A stretch of 64,000 bases of DNA from JAFGRU01 sp016934985 (GCA_963665045.2 CAXXJQ010000003.1:1116001-1180000); one strand, 5' to 3'. Shown: positions 24,958 to 35,660, numbered from the stretch's first letter. Numbers and translations: made by a program. The notes: generated by a model from the letters alone, not told the origin.

Positions 24958-26127
24958 ATGAAGAGAAAAAATCTGTTTCTGCTTTTGATTCTGACATGTG
25001 CAGTTGTGTTGGCTGCCGCGCCCGTGATGGCCAAGGACACAATTAAGCTCGGCGCTTTTTTTGATCTTTCGGGCCCGGCCAGCTTTATCGGCACTCCCAC
25101 CAAGCTGGTGGCTGAGATGGTCGTGGCTGAGATCAACAAGAACGGCGGGGTCAACGGCAAACAGATCGAACTGGTGGTTGGTGACACCCAGGGAGACCCC
25201 GCCAAGGCCGCGTCCCTGGCGAAAAAATTCATTTATAAGGACAAGGTGGTCGCCATTGTCGGTCCGACCCGTACCGGCACCGGCATGAATGTTAAGGGGA
25301 TTGTTGAAAAAGCCAAAATCCCCACCGTTATGACCGTCGGCGGCGACCCGGTTATCATGGGGGGAAAATTTGGTTCCTATGACTATGTCTTCAAATCTCC
25401 CCAGCGTTCGGAAGTGGCTGTTAAGAGATTGTTTTCCTACCTGCAGGAGAAAAAACTGCATCGCGTAGCCCTGCTCTATGCGGCCGATGGTTTCGGCAAG
25501 GACGGTTCGCGCTGGATGGAAAAACTGGCTCCCGAGTACGGCATAGAGTTCGTTACCCGTGAATCCTTCGGTCCCAAGGATACCGACATGACCTCCCAGC
25601 TTACCCAAGCCAAAAATGCCAAGCCCCAGGCTCTCATCTGCTGGACTATCGGTCCTGCCGGTTCCATTGTTGCCAAAAACAAGATCCAGTTAGGCATCGA
25701 TCTCCCCCTCTTCCAGTGTCATGGCCTGCCTGACCCCAAATATATTGAGCTTGCGGGCACAGCTTCCGAGGGTGACCGCATGCCTGCGACCAAACTCCTT
25801 GTCGCCGATGAGCTGCCGAACGACGATCCCCAGAAAAAGGTCATCCTCCACTTTCTGAATCTTTATCGGGATGTCTATCACTATGATAAAGAATTCCCCA
25901 TCAACACCCACTCCGGTTATGCATGGGATGCCATCACCCTGGTTGCCGAAGGCATCAAAAAGGCAGGGACTCAGCCTGATGCGCTACGCAAGGCTATTGA
26001 AAACACCAAAGGCTATGTCGGGGTTTCGGGTATTTATAATTTGACCAAAGAGGATCACAATGGTCTGGGTATCGACTCGATGGTCATGGTTGAAGTGAAA
26101 AATGGAAAATTTGTTCTGGCAAAATAA
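24958..26127 (+). CDS. livK: Branched-chain/aromatic substrate ABC transporter binding protein LivK (system 2)
   Basis: 389 residues. Signal peptide (basic start, hydrophobic run, A-P-V-M-A-K), then the type-I periplasmic binding fold K-L-G-A-F-F-D-L-S-G-P. G-P-T-R-T-G-T-G and the N-T-H-S-G-Y-A-W-D-A segment match LivK-like proteins, including those for aromatic compounds. ATG at 24958 follows GGAGAGG. It closes the system 2 operon, just after the ligase, and is followed by a strong terminator. Confidence 0.92.
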   Translation: MKRKNLFLLLILTCAVVLAAAPVMAKDTIKLGAFFDLSGPASFIGTPTKLVAEMVVAEINKNGGVNGKQIELVVGDTQGDPAKAASLAKKFIYKDKVVAIVGPTRTGTGMNVKGIVEKAKIPTVMTVGGDPVIMGGKFGSYDYVFKSPQRSEVAVKRLFSYLQEKKLHRVALLYAADGFGKDGSRWMEKLAPEYGIEFVTRESFGPKDTDMTSQLTQAKNAKPQALICWTIGPAGSIVAKNKIQLGIDLPLFQCHGLPDPKYIELAGTASEGDRMPATKLLVADELPNDDPQKKVILHFLNLYRDVYHYDKEFPINTHSGYAWDAITLVAEGIKKAGTQPDALRKAIENTKGYVGVSGIYNLTKEDHNGLGIDSMVMVEVKNGKFVLAK

Positions 26128-26156
26128 GGCCGGACAGCAGCCTGAATAATTTCGCT

Positions 26157-26190
26157 AAAAAAAGCACCTGCTATACAGGTGCTTTTTTTA
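26157..26190. terminator. Bidirectional Rho-independent terminator
   Basis: AAAGCACCTG / CAGGTGCTTT with loop CTATA, flanked by A-run and T-run on either side. It ends livK 2 (plus) and the GH65 gene (minus). Confidence 0.9.
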
Positions 26191-26216
26191 GTTGTCACGG
26201 GAAAATCAGATCCTGA

Positions 26217-28630
26217 TCAGGTTAATTTGAACTCCAAAGTTTGGCCGCCGTTAAGTTCATGAACCGCCCCGCCGAAACCGATTTTAACCGTTGCAGCCCC
26301 ATGGTTGCGCAGAGCGGTAACGGTCAAACACTCCGGCGTCACGGTTATATCCAGGAATTGGTGGCGATAAAGGAAGCGCAAGCCGAGTTTAGTGACCTCG
26401 CGGGGCAGGGTCGGATCAAACCAGAGAATATCCTGGCGGGCTTCCACCCCAAGGTAGCAACGCTGAATAAGGTCGACGGTACCGGCCATGGCGCCGAGGT
26501 GAATCCCTTCTTGGGTGGTGCCGCCCTGAACATCCCTGACGTCACTTTCCAAAGCCAGGGTGAAGAGCTGCCAGGAGCGATGACGATCTTTCCTGGCCAG
26601 GACCCAGGAATGGACAAGCTGACTCAGCGTTGAGCCGTTAGACGTGCGGTAGAGGTAATATTCAATATTTTTGGCCACCATTTCGGGGTTGTAAGGATAT
26701 TTAAGCCGTTCAAAAAGTTTTCCCAGCTCGGTGTCGGAAAAAAGGTAGAAAAGCATGAGGACATCGGCCTGTTTGGAGACCTTGTAGTAATTGGGGCTGT
26801 CCCCCTCGGCTTCGAGTATGCGGTCGAGGCGCATGACGTCGCCGTATTTCTCCCGGTAGGTTTTCCAGTCAAATTCCTTCAGATCCTTATAGCCTTCAAA
26901 CTGGCTGATAATTCCCCTGCCGTGGAAGATGACACGCATTTTGCGGCTCATATCCTCCCAACGGGCGAGTTCCTCGTCGTTGAGCATTAAATGGGCTTTT
27001 AGGGCCGCGCTGCGATCTTCCGGAAGAATTTCAAGGATCTCCAGGGCGCGGCACATGAGCCAGGCAGTCATGATGTTGGTATAGGAGTTGTTGTTAACGC
27101 CTTTGCCGTGCTGGCCCGGGTAGTCCTCGTGATATTCGTCGGGCCCCATGACGCCATTGATTTCGTAGCGGTTCAGTGCCGGGTTGAAGGTGGCAAGGCT
27201 ACTGAAAAAGCGGGCGATTTCGAGGATCATTTCAGCGCCGGAAAAAATGAGAAACTCCATATCCCGGGTAACCTGGTAGTAATGCCAGACATTGTAGGCG
27301 ATGGCCAGGTTGACATGACGCTGAAGAAAGGAGTTGTCGGGAATCCATCGGCCGGATTTGGGATTTAAATGGAGCTTCTGACTTTCTTCACGCCCGCTGG
27401 AGCCACTTTGCCAGGGGTACATGGCCCCTTTGAAGCCTGCATTGGCGGCCTGAATCCGGGCACGGCCGAGGCGCCGGAAGCGATAGCGGAGCAGCGATCG
27501 GGTGATCTCGGGAAACCTCAGGGTCAGGAGGGGAAGGATGAACAGTTCGTCCCAAAAGATGTGACCGCGGTAGGCCTCTCCGTGCCAGCCTCGGGGGGGC
27601 ACACCGACGTCTAGGTCCATGGTGTGCTCGGAGACGGTCTGAAGAAGGTGAAAGAGGTGAAGGTGAAGGACCATCAGGGTGCGGGGACCGTTCCCTTCCA
27701 CTTCAATGTCAAAACGCTCCCAGATATGTTTCCAGGTCAGTTCGTGACTGGTGCGGAGATCATCAAAATTGCCGACGTGGGCGACCCTCACACAGGCTGA
27801 GAAACGGCATTCGGAGATAGCCCGGTCCCGGGAGGTATACAGACCCAGGATTTTTTCCACACAGATTTCCTGACCTTTATCGAGGGGGAGAGAAAAGCCT
27901 TGGGCAATATAACCCGGTTCTTCCTCAACGACAAATCGAGGTCTTGAAACTGGCCGTTTTTAAAGACCCTTGTTCGAACGGCCTGAGCCAGGTTGATTTC
28001 GGACTGACTGGTGCTGACTTTCAGGCAGATAACCTCCTTGCCCTGGCGGCTGGTTTCGACAGGGACAAGATGTCGGTTGTTCAGGTCCTTATAACGTTTG
28101 ACTCCGGCATTAACGATGCGGCCCTCAATGCCAACCTTGAATTCAATATTACCAGACCAGTTTTCTGCCTTGAGGGAATACTTTTGAGCACCGAGGTGAT
28201 GGAGTTTCTGATGGACGAAATGGCAATTTTCCAGGGAAATGATGCGCCCATTGGTTTCCTGGAAGCGAACAGTTCTGGTCAGGATGCCACGTTTAATGTC
28301 GAGTTCTTGACGATAATCGAGAATTTCAACATGTTCGAGGTCGAACCAGGAGCCCCCGTCAATGCGAAAATTGACATAAAGCCAGTTGGGAAAATTGACC
28401 AGATCTTCGTTCTCAATCATCTGGCCGGATATTTCGGTTTCCAGTCTGTTGTAGCCACCGGCAAGATAGGTTGCCGGATAGTGAACGTCATCAGCCTTGG
28501 CCTCGGGAGCCGCACCGCGGGTGGCGAAATAACCGTTTCCGAGGGTGCAAAGTGCTTCCCTAAGGCCTTCCTGGCCCGGTTCGTAATTGTCATAGACCAG
28601 TGCCCAGGGGGTTGCTTCATGGCTCATCAA
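26217..28630 (-). CDS. Glycoside hydrolase family 65 (trehalose/maltose phosphorylase or hydrolase type), frameshifted
   Basis: About 800 residues when joined. The N-terminal part (28630 down to about 27946) carries the GH65 beta-sandwich (TLGNGYFATRGAAPEA, YPATYLAGGYNR). The rest, in the next frame from about 27948 (R-F-V-V-E-E-E-P-G-Y-I), carries the alpha/alpha barrel with HIFWDELFILP, the catalytic-acid motif VMGPDEYHED and E-G-I-H-L-G-A-M-A-G. One base (probably a T of TTTT in the coding strand) is missing near 27946-27949. It lies 7 bases after otsB, so substrate is likely trehalose or trehalose phosphate; whether it phosphorolyses or hydrolyses cannot be told. A downstream fragment alone would lack the N-terminal domain. 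Confidence 0.85.
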
Positions 28631-28637
28631 CTTTTCC

Positions 28638-29435
28638 TTATATTACCTGATGTAAATTTTCCAGAAAGCGCCGTACTTCATCGGTATTATCGAGAGTATA
28701 GCGGGCAGCGGTCAAACGATTTTCCTCTCTGACGAGTATTCCTATGCCGTAATCGTAAAGTTCTTTAAAAGCATCCTCATCGGTTAAATCGTCACCGATA
28801 TAAATTGGAAGAGCCTGGGAGGGTGATATTTTCAAAGCTTTCAGGAGCCAACCAACGGCCTTGCCCTTGTGCCAGTCCATGTCGGGCCGCAGTTCATGAA
28901 TCATCTTGCCGCCGGTTTTACGAAGATTGGAAAATCCCCTATGAACTTCATCAACAATCTGTTCAACCCGGTCATGAGATTTGGGAGCGACCCTGCGGAA
29001 GTGGATTGCTACGGCATATTTTTTTCTTTCCACCTGAGAGCCGGGGATGTCTTTCAGCCTCTCCTCCAAAAGAGCGGCAGCTTCGGTCAAAGAGGCAAGA
29101 TGGCTTTTATTTTGTTCGAATTCAATTCTTGTTCCATGAGGGCCTGAAATATCAAACCCGTGGCTTCCGGCATAAAAAATCTCACTTAAATTCACTAAAT
29201 TCATGACATTTTCCCGGTCCCGGCCACTAATGACGGCTACCGTGGTTTTTTCGGCCAGACGCCTGACCGCCTCCCTCATGGCAGTAGAGAGGATGGCATT
29301 GTCAGGATGTTCGACAATAGGGGTCAAAGTGCCATCGTAATCGAGAAAAACAACAGGTATGCGCTTCTTATCGGGATGGTAGATCTCATCCAGATAATCC
29401 AGTGCGGAGGGGAGTTCGAAGGTCGGACGTTCCAT
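28638..29435 (-). CDS. otsB: Trehalose-6-phosphate phosphatase (HAD family)
   Basis: 265 residues. HAD motif I D-Y-D-G-T-L-T-P, motif II S-G-R-D-R, and motif IV Y-I-G-D-D-L-T-D-E-D, all typical of OtsB. It converts trehalose 6-phosphate to trehalose. ATG at 29435 has GGAGAG upstream, better than the upstream in-frame start at 29456. It is cotranscribed with the GH65 gene; OtsB-like and GH65 domains are known as a fusion in mycobacteria, which supports a shared pathway. No otsA is present in the window. Confidence 0.9.
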   Translation of the reverse strand: MERPTFELPSALDYLDEIYHPDKKRIPVVFLDYDGTLTPIVEHPDNAILSTAMREAVRRLAEKTTVAVISGRDRENVMNLVNLSEIFYAGSHGFDISGPHGTRIEFEQNKSHLASLTEAAALLEERLKDIPGSQVERKKYAVAIHFRRVAPKSHDRVEQIVDEVHRGFSNLRKTGGKMIHELRPDMDWHKGKAVGWLLKALKISPSQALPIYIGDDLTDEDAFKELYDYGIGILVREENRLTAARYTLDNTDEVRRFLENLHQVI

Positions 29436-29798
29436 GGTTCTCTCTCCTTTTTTCAAAAACTGAAAAAATTCGACCCGGACTGGCGACTTTAAGAGCCTTT
29501 TTTAAAAAAGGATTTACATCTGGTTAAAAGGCGTGCATGGTGAGAAAAAACTTATAATCTTGTTTGAAATTCTCTCTAATATACCCCAAGAAAGCAAAGA
29601 AACAACAGTAACCAAGTTTAAAAACATGGAAATTATGGATGGAAATGGCTAACTGGTCGTAATAGAAAATGTTTTTGGGCGGTTTTAAAACCTTTGAAAA
29701 ATTTACTATAGGTGTGGAGAAAATAGACGTCAGGTGTTAGAATTCTGAGAAGCCACTCATTCAGCACATTATTTCTATTTTATTTGGGAGGAGACAGC
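29436..29798. other. Divergent promoter region
   Basis: About 360 AT-rich bases between otsB (minus) and the lipoprotein gene (plus). No coding frame, repeat or hairpin of note; promoters for both units must lie here. Confidence 0.4.
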
Positions 29799-31109
29799 AT
29801 GGAAAAAACTATTTTGGCTATGGTCTGCGCTCTACTTTTAACTTTAAGTGCGTGTGAAAAAAGAGAGGCTAAGAAACCTACTGAAGTCAAAGCTCCCCAA
29901 GCCTCCGGCATCATTTCTGACAGGGTCCCTCCTGAGGTCGCCGATCTGGCTACCGGGCTTTTGACCGACTTTGGTAAGGACAAAATTGTAATAAAAGCGG
30001 TCAAAGCTCAGAATGCCGAAGGCTTGACCAAGGTTCAGATCAAGGCCAAGGATGAAGCCTGGCAGGCGGCAAAAAAAGCTGGGGAAACTGATCCATTAAT
30101 GAAAGCCGTTATGGAAAATCCCTGCGCCAAACAATTAAAAAAACTTATGGCGGAAAATTCTTTCATTACTGAAATCTTTGTTACCGACAACCAGGGGGCC
30201 AACGTTTGCCAGACCGGTTTAACCGGTGATTATTGGCAGGGTGACGAGGCCAAATTCAAGGAGGTTTTCAAAAAAGGAATTCTTGTTTCTCATCCTGAAA
30301 TGGAAGACGGTATGAATATAACCCAGGTCTCGGTTCCTGTCACCATGGGGAAACGCCATATCGGGACCATGACCATTGGGGTCAATATTGATAAGGTTCC
30401 TGGAGTAAAAGCGGATGAGAAAGCTTTAAAAGGGGAACCCGCTGCGGCAGCAGCTCAACCGGTTGCTGAACAACCGGCAGCGGCTGAGGCGGAGCAGGAG
30501 AAGGCTCCCGAAAGTGCTGCGGCCCCTGAAGTGAAGCCGCCATCTGAAGTGGCTGTTCCCGGAGAAGCGCCTTCCGAGCAAGTTGAACCCACCCAGGAAA
30601 AGGCCCCGGAAAAAGAGGCAGTAGTCGTAGCCGAGGCTCCAGTGGTAAAAGAGGTTCCCGAAGTTGTCAAAGAAGTTCCCGCAGTGGCCAAAGAGGAGCC
30701 GCCTTCGGAAATGATGGAAGAAGCCAAGGAAAGCGCCAGCAAAGTGACTGAAGAGGTCCAGGCGTTGGCGGACACTACTTTAAAAGCCAGTGAGGAACTT
30801 GCCACCCTGCCCGCCCAGGTGAAAAAAATTCAGCAGGAGGCCGGTGAGGTTCAGGAAGAAGTTGAAGAAGTAGCTGCACAGGTCAAAAAGGTGAGCGGAA
30901 AGGTTGAGAAGGTGTCCATGGAAAGCCAGCAGGTTCTCGATAAGGCTCGCAATGCCATGGAGCAGGTACTTCAGGCCAGGGCCAAGCTTCGCGATGCTGC
31001 CGATGAGATTCAGCAGGCCGCAGCTTTGATGACTCAAAAGCTGGCGGAAATCGAATCCCTGACCGGGGAGAAAACGTCGTCCGGAACAGCACCACCCCAA
31101 GCAGAATAA
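29799..31109 (+). CDS. Lipoprotein with PDC-like sensor domain and coiled-coil tail
   Basis: 436 residues. Lipobox L-T-L-S-A-C near residue 20 marks a lipoprotein. About 45-205 resembles a PDC/Cache-type ligand-binding domain (FITEIFVTDNQGANVCQTG, D-Y-W-Q-G-D-E, V-P-V-T-M-G-K-R-H-I-G-T-M-T-I-G-V). A low-complexity A/P/E-rich linker (about 210-305) and a long coiled coil (about 310-415) follow. No kinase or chemotaxis signalling domain is attached, so it may sense a ligand in the periplasm and pass the signal by protein contact (inference). GGGAGGAG lies ahead of ATG at 29799. Confidence 0.75.
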   Translation: MEKTILAMVCALLLTLSACEKREAKKPTEVKAPQASGIISDRVPPEVADLATGLLTDFGKDKIVIKAVKAQNAEGLTKVQIKAKDEAWQAAKKAGETDPLMKAVMENPCAKQLKKLMAENSFITEIFVTDNQGANVCQTGLTGDYWQGDEAKFKEVFKKGILVSHPEMEDGMNITQVSVPVTMGKRHIGTMTIGVNIDKVPGVKADEKALKGEPAAAAAQPVAEQPAAAEAEQEKAPESAAAPEVKPPSEVAVPGEAPSEQVEPTQEKAPEKEAVVVAEAPVVKEVPEVVKEVPAVAKEEPPSEMMEEAKESASKVTEEVQALADTTLKASEELATLPAQVKKIQQEAGEVQEEVEEVAAQVKKVSGKVEKVSMESQQVLDKARNAMEQVLQARAKLRDAADEIQQAAALMTQKLAEIESLTGEKTSSGTAPPQAE

Positions 31110-31160
31110 CGCCGCTTTCAACTAAAGAAATATCTGCCGCAATCGGTGGATTTCAAAAAG

Positions 31161-31182
31161 GAAAGGCCCTGTTCAGGGCCTT
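31161..31182. terminator. Terminator shared by lipoprotein gene and hyuB
   Basis: GAAAGGCCCTG / CAGGGCCTTTC with no more than a short TT loop, followed by TTC on plus. It overlaps the true hyuB stop codon (31173-31175) on the minus strand. Confidence 0.65.
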
Positions 31183-32788
31183 TCTTCATTTGTGAAGCAT
31201 CCATCAATGTCCATATCGGATGGTTTCCCCCATCCACCCCCGCCCGGGGTTTCAATTCTGATGCGGTCCCCAGCCTGGACGTTCAATGCTGTTTTCGAGG
31301 GAATTTCTCTGCTCCCCCCTTCCCTGATAAAAATGTTGCGGCCAGGCAAACCATTTTTGCCACCGGCTAGTCCATAGGGACCTCTTTTGCGTCTCTCGGA
31401 GAGGATGTTGACCTGGACAGGAGCCAGGAATTCGAGTTCTCTGACAATACCACAGCCGCCTCGAAATTGTCCTTCGCCCGCAGATCCCGGCGCAGGGTAT
31501 AGCGATGAAGGCGGATAGGCAGGACATTTTCCAAAGCCTCTACAGGAGTGTTAAGGGTATTGGTCATGTGCGTCTGAATGCCATCCATGCCGATGCCAAA
31601 AGGGCTTCCGCCGGCGCCACCGGCAATTGTTTCATAATAAGCGAAAAGTTCTCCGTTGGCAGGGTTGACGCCGCCGACGGTCAGATTATTCATGGTTCCG
31701 GCGCTGGCCGCGGGAATTTTTTCAGGAAGGGCCTGAGCGAGGGCTCCGAGCAACACATCGACGATGCGTTGCGAGGTTTCGACATTGCCACCCCCGACAG
31801 CGGCCGGGAATGCTGCATCGACAATGCTGTTTTTTGGTGTAATGACATGCAGTGGACGCAGACATCCGGAGTTGCTGGGCATTCCCTCGGGGCCGAGAAG
31901 GCGAAATGTATAAAGGACAGCAGAGATAGTGATTGCCCGAACCGCATTCAAACTTCCCTCAACCTGGGGTGAACTGCCGTTGAAATCGATGAATGCATTT
32001 TCCCCATTAATGTTCAACTGGCAGTGAATGGGAACCGGTTTGTCACTGATCCCGTCATCATCGAGGAAGTCAGTAAAAGAGTAGCTGCCGTCAGGGATTG
32101 AAGAGATGATATGGTGCATGATTTTTTCCCCATAGGCAAGAAGGGCATCGCAGCAGATGCGGGTTTCTGGCAGTCCTTTTTCGGCAACCAGTTCTCTGAT
32201 GCGCCTTTCACCAAGGCGGTTAGCCGCGATCTGAGCCTGGAGGTCCCCCACCCTTTCCTGCGGAGTCCTGACATTAGCTTCAAGAAGGGCTACGGCGGTG
32301 GGACAGAGTTTGCCGTTTACGACTACCTTGAGGGGTGGAATCCGCAGCCCTTCCTGAAAAATATTATTGGCCAGCGGAAGTGATCCGGGAGCCATGCCGC
32401 CGACGTCGGCATGATGGGCGCGGTTGACAAGGAAAAAATCCGGAGACCTACCCTTAATAAAAACCGGCATAACCAGGGTGAGGTCCGGAAGGTGGGTCCC
32501 GCCCCGGAAAGGATCGTTGAGAAGGATCATGTCGCCAGGACCTATCTCCACGTCTTTGAGAACTTCAGACACGGCAAACGGCATGGCTCCAAGGTGAACT
32601 GGAATATGGGCCGCCTGAGCCACCATTTCTCCCTTATGGTTAAAAACAGCGCAGGAAAAATCCCGCCGTTCTTTTATGTTGGGGGAAAATGCGGTCCGCA
32701 TCAGGGCTGCGCCCATCTCCTCGGTAATGCCAACAAGGCGGTTTTTGATAACTTCGAGGGTTATGGGGTCAACCGTATCAGGAATCAT
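31173..32788 (-). CDS. hyuB: Hydantoinase B / acetone-carboxylase alpha-family protein (frameshifted)
   Basis: About 538 residues after joining. The N-terminus D-P-I-T-L-E-V-I-K-N-R-L-V-G-I-T-E-E-M-G and the segments GDMILLNDPFRGGTHLPD and H-H-A-D-V-G-G are HyuB hallmarks. The main frame loses homology near 31490; one base over (coding strand CGCC-GGGA, one C missing at about 31486-31491) the protein continues as G-S-A-G-E-G-Q-F-R-G-G-C-G-I-V-R-E-L-E-F, then the family C-terminus R-I-E-T-P-G-G-G-G-W-G, to a stop at 31173. ATG at 32788 overlaps the hyuA stop by 11 bases. With HyuA it forms an ATP-dependent cyclic-amide or ketone-processing enzyme; substrate unknown. Confidence 0.85.
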
Positions 32789-34746
32789 CGCTCTTTTCCA
32801 GAAGGAGATGGCCCAACCGGTGCCGTATGGCAGTCCAACCGGGCGGCAAAAGATGGGTTGCGGTATCTTCAATAATCAGAGCCGGCCCAGTGACAGGCTC
32901 CTCAATGCCGAGATGACCTCTGTGATAGCCCTGCCATGACTGGCGTTGCCCTCTCCAAATGACCTTTGCAATAAATGGAGGCGAGGCGGCAGAGGGTTCT
33001 TTTAGGGCGGTCAGGTCCTCAAAATTCAGTCCCTGCCCCAGGGCCTTGAGCCGCAAAGTTACTATTTCGACCTCTCGCTCAGGATGACAATGTCCATAAA
33101 GACTTGCATATTTTTGGTGAAAAGCGGATATGAAATCCTGCGAATAAGGAACATTGATTTCGAAAGATTGGCCCCTATACCGTACATCTAAAGAATACTC
33201 GAGAGTCAGATCTGCAGGTCTGACTCCCTCGGCCAGCATCTCTTGATGGGCTTGGGAAGCCAGGGGTTTATAGGCAGCATCGAGGTTTGTACGGTCACTA
33301 GAGGAAACAGCAAGAAAGGAAGCTGAATAATCCCGCATGGGAGAGGCAAGAAGCATCCCAACGGCGGATAAAAGGCCAGGAAAAAGTGGGATAAAAACTT
33401 TGCGCATGCCGAGTTTTTCCGCCAGAGCACAGGCATGTAGGCCGCCGGCACCGCCGAAGGGGAAAAGGGTGAAGTGTCGTGGGTCGTGCCCACGCTGGAC
33501 CGAAACCACACGCAAGGCAGCGGCCATATTTTCTTCGACTACTTCAATGATCCCCTCCGCAAGGCGGTAAGGTTCCAAACCGCTTTTGCGGGCCAATACT
33601 TCCATGGCACGGCGGCATTTTTGTGGATCAAGCCCCAAGCCGGCTGAAACAAAGTTGTCAGGGAGGAGGCGACCAAGGAAAAGGTTGGCGTCGGTAACGG
33701 TGACGGCGTTGCCTTTGCCGTAACAGGCCGGGCCAGGGTCGGCCCCTGCGCTGGCTGGCCCGACCTGAAGAGCGCCTCCCGCGTCGATGGCCGCTATAGA
33801 GCCGCCGCCGGCACCGATGGTATGGATGTCGATCATGGGTATTTTTATGGGCCACCCGGCAATGGAGGCCTGGGAACTGGTGGGGACCGAACCGTCGCAA
33901 AGGCCGACGTCGGTGCTGGTTCCTCCCATGTCAAAAGTGAGGATCCTGTCAATTCCCATGGACCTTGCAATATGGAAAGCCCCGGCCATGCCTCCTGCGG
34001 GGCCGGACAAAACGGTGTGGACCGCTTTGTCCCCGGCAGCTGTACTGCTCATGGTCCCGCCGTTGCTTTGCATGACTTTCAGAACTGATGGGGCAACATG
34101 CTGTTCAAGATTTTCCAGGTAGTTGCCCATGACGGGGGATACCATAGCGTTGACCACAGTGGTCGAGGCCCGCTCAAATTCGCGGTATTCGGGGAGGATG
34201 GTTGAAGAACAGCTGACCTTGTAACCTTGCATCAAAAAAACTTTTTCGAGAAGTTTTTCATGTTTCTGATTGGCATAAGAATGCAGCAGACAAATGGCGA
34301 TGCTGGAACAAGGAATTTCTTTCGCCACAGAAAGGACACGATTCGTTGACCTCTTTTTCGACAAGAGGTAAAAGAATTTGTCCGTCGGGCAGGGTCCTTT
34401 CCCGGACCTCAATGATTTTTTCTTCACCTAAAGAAGGTCTTTCGCGTTCAGGGTGGAGAGCGTAGAGGCGTGGCCGGCTCTGGCGACCGAGGGACAGGAT
34501 ATCCCTGAAACCCTGAGTGACGATAAATAAAACTTCGGCGCCTTTGCCCTCTAGCAAAGCGTTGGTGGCAACCGTTGAACCGTGGGATATAAGCAAAGAT
34601 TTAGCCTTTAGACGCGTGACACCGTCCATGAAAGCCATGGCCGGGTTTTGTGGTGTGGAGGGGATCTTCAGAGTGCGGATTTCTTTGTCATCGATCAGGA
34701 TGAAGTCTGTGAAAGTACCGCCCGTATCAACGCCGAGGAGTTTCAT
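32778..34746 (-). CDS. hyuA: Hydantoinase A / 5-oxoprolinase-family protein (frameshifted)
   Basis: About 655 residues after joining. The N-terminus (M-K-L-L-G-V-D-T-G-G-T-F-T-D-F-I) has the ASKHA-type nucleotide site, then S-H-G-S-T-V-A-T-N-A-L-L-E. Near 34339-34345 one extra base (coding GAA-T-CGT) shifts the frame; the next frame resumes with I-A-I-C-L-L-H-S-Y-A-N and carries MQSNGGTMS, SGPAGGMAGA, FDMGGTSTDVGL and F-P-F-G-G-A-G-G-L-H-A. The break lies in otherwise perfectly conserved sequence. First gene of hyuAB. Confidence 0.87.
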
Positions 34747-35151
34747 GACAAAGAAAATTTATTTGATTGAAAAAGTGATTTTTCAATTTGCATTGTAAAT
34801 GCCCTGCACCATTTATCCAAAAGGCCGGATGATTCGATACATGGGGCTGAAATTTCGCAATCCTGATGGAAGACGCCCTTTTCAGCCTCGCGACCAGTTC
34901 ATTGAAATCTGTACGCAAGAGCCTAATATTGCATAAACAGGTCATCGGATGCACTGTGAAATTCAGTTGAAAAGGATAATATCCAATATGGAGGGCAGTT
35001 TTGAAATATTAAAAGGACCCTCATGGGGCCCTAAAAGAAGAACATAAAGCCGGTTGATTGAAACGATTAAAAGAACTTTAAGAGTTTTCATCCAACGGAA
35101 GCCTTGGGAGAGGTAATAAGATAAAAAACGTAACCTCTTAGGATTCCGGTC
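34747..35151. other. Intergenic region, only a terminator seen
   Basis: About 400 bases between hyuA and the small coiled-coil gene. Apart from the hairpin at 35014-35033 nothing coding or repeated is supported. Confidence 0.4.
35014..35033 (-). terminator. Probable terminator of the small coiled-coil gene
   Basis: On the minus strand AGGGCCC / GGGTCCT with a short loop and a following TTTAATATTTC stretch, about 120 bases after the gene's stop. Confidence 0.5.
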
Positions 35152-35361
35152 TTAACTTTTGGAGAAAAATCTCAGCATAGCCCGCCAGTCTTCAACAGAC
35201 TGCGACCAAACTCCTTTGTGATGAGCAATATCCTTATCTTTGGCCTGCATCAAAGCATTGAGTTTGGACCTGTTTTCCTCAACGACTTTGGTAAGTTGAG
35301 CGATATGGTCTTCCATTTCCGCCAACTCTTGTTCGGCCGTTTTTTTGAAAGCTTCTCCCAT
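35152..35361 (-). CDS. Small coiled-coil protein (69 aa)
   Basis: 69 charged residues forming one long predicted helix or coiled coil (about 5-45, A-E-Q-E-L-A-E-M-E-D-H-I-A-Q-L), ending W-R-A-M-L-R-F-F-S-K-S. Excellent ribosome site GGGGAGG 8 bases ahead of ATG, and a good promoter upstream. Function unknown. Confidence 0.65.
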   Translation of the reverse strand: MGEAFKKTAEQELAEMEDHIAQLTKVVEENRSKLNALMQAKDKDIAHHKGVWSQSVEDWRAMLRFFSKS

Positions 35362-35415
35362 GACTGTTCACCTCCCCACATTTGTTTGAAATAAGGCTCA
35401 TCAACCGGCATTACA

Positions 35416-35445
35416 ATTGTACACAGACACAAAGTTAACATCCAA
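35416..35445 (-). promoter_or_regulatory. Sigma-70-type promoter for the small coiled-coil gene
   Basis: On the minus strand TTGGAT (35445-35440), an 18-base spacer and TACAAT (35421-35416), about 55 bases upstream of the ATG. Confidence 0.5.
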
Positions 35446-35660
35446 AACTTTGTTAAATAAGCAAAAATTATATCTTTTCTATTAGAATTCTAACAAGAAA
35501 TGGACTTCTGTCAACATTAGGATGGTGCGGATGGCTACCCCAGAAAAGTAAAGTAATGTTCACTGGTATGGATTTTTACTTACCTCACAATGATTGCAGT
35601 TATTTGCAAAAGAAATTGACCATAAAAGAATGCGGATTTGGCGTTTTTACAGAAAAGAAA

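Noticed and set aside
31192..31377. Plus-strand proline-rich reading frame
   Set aside because: It is the antisense of the shifted C-terminus of hyuB.
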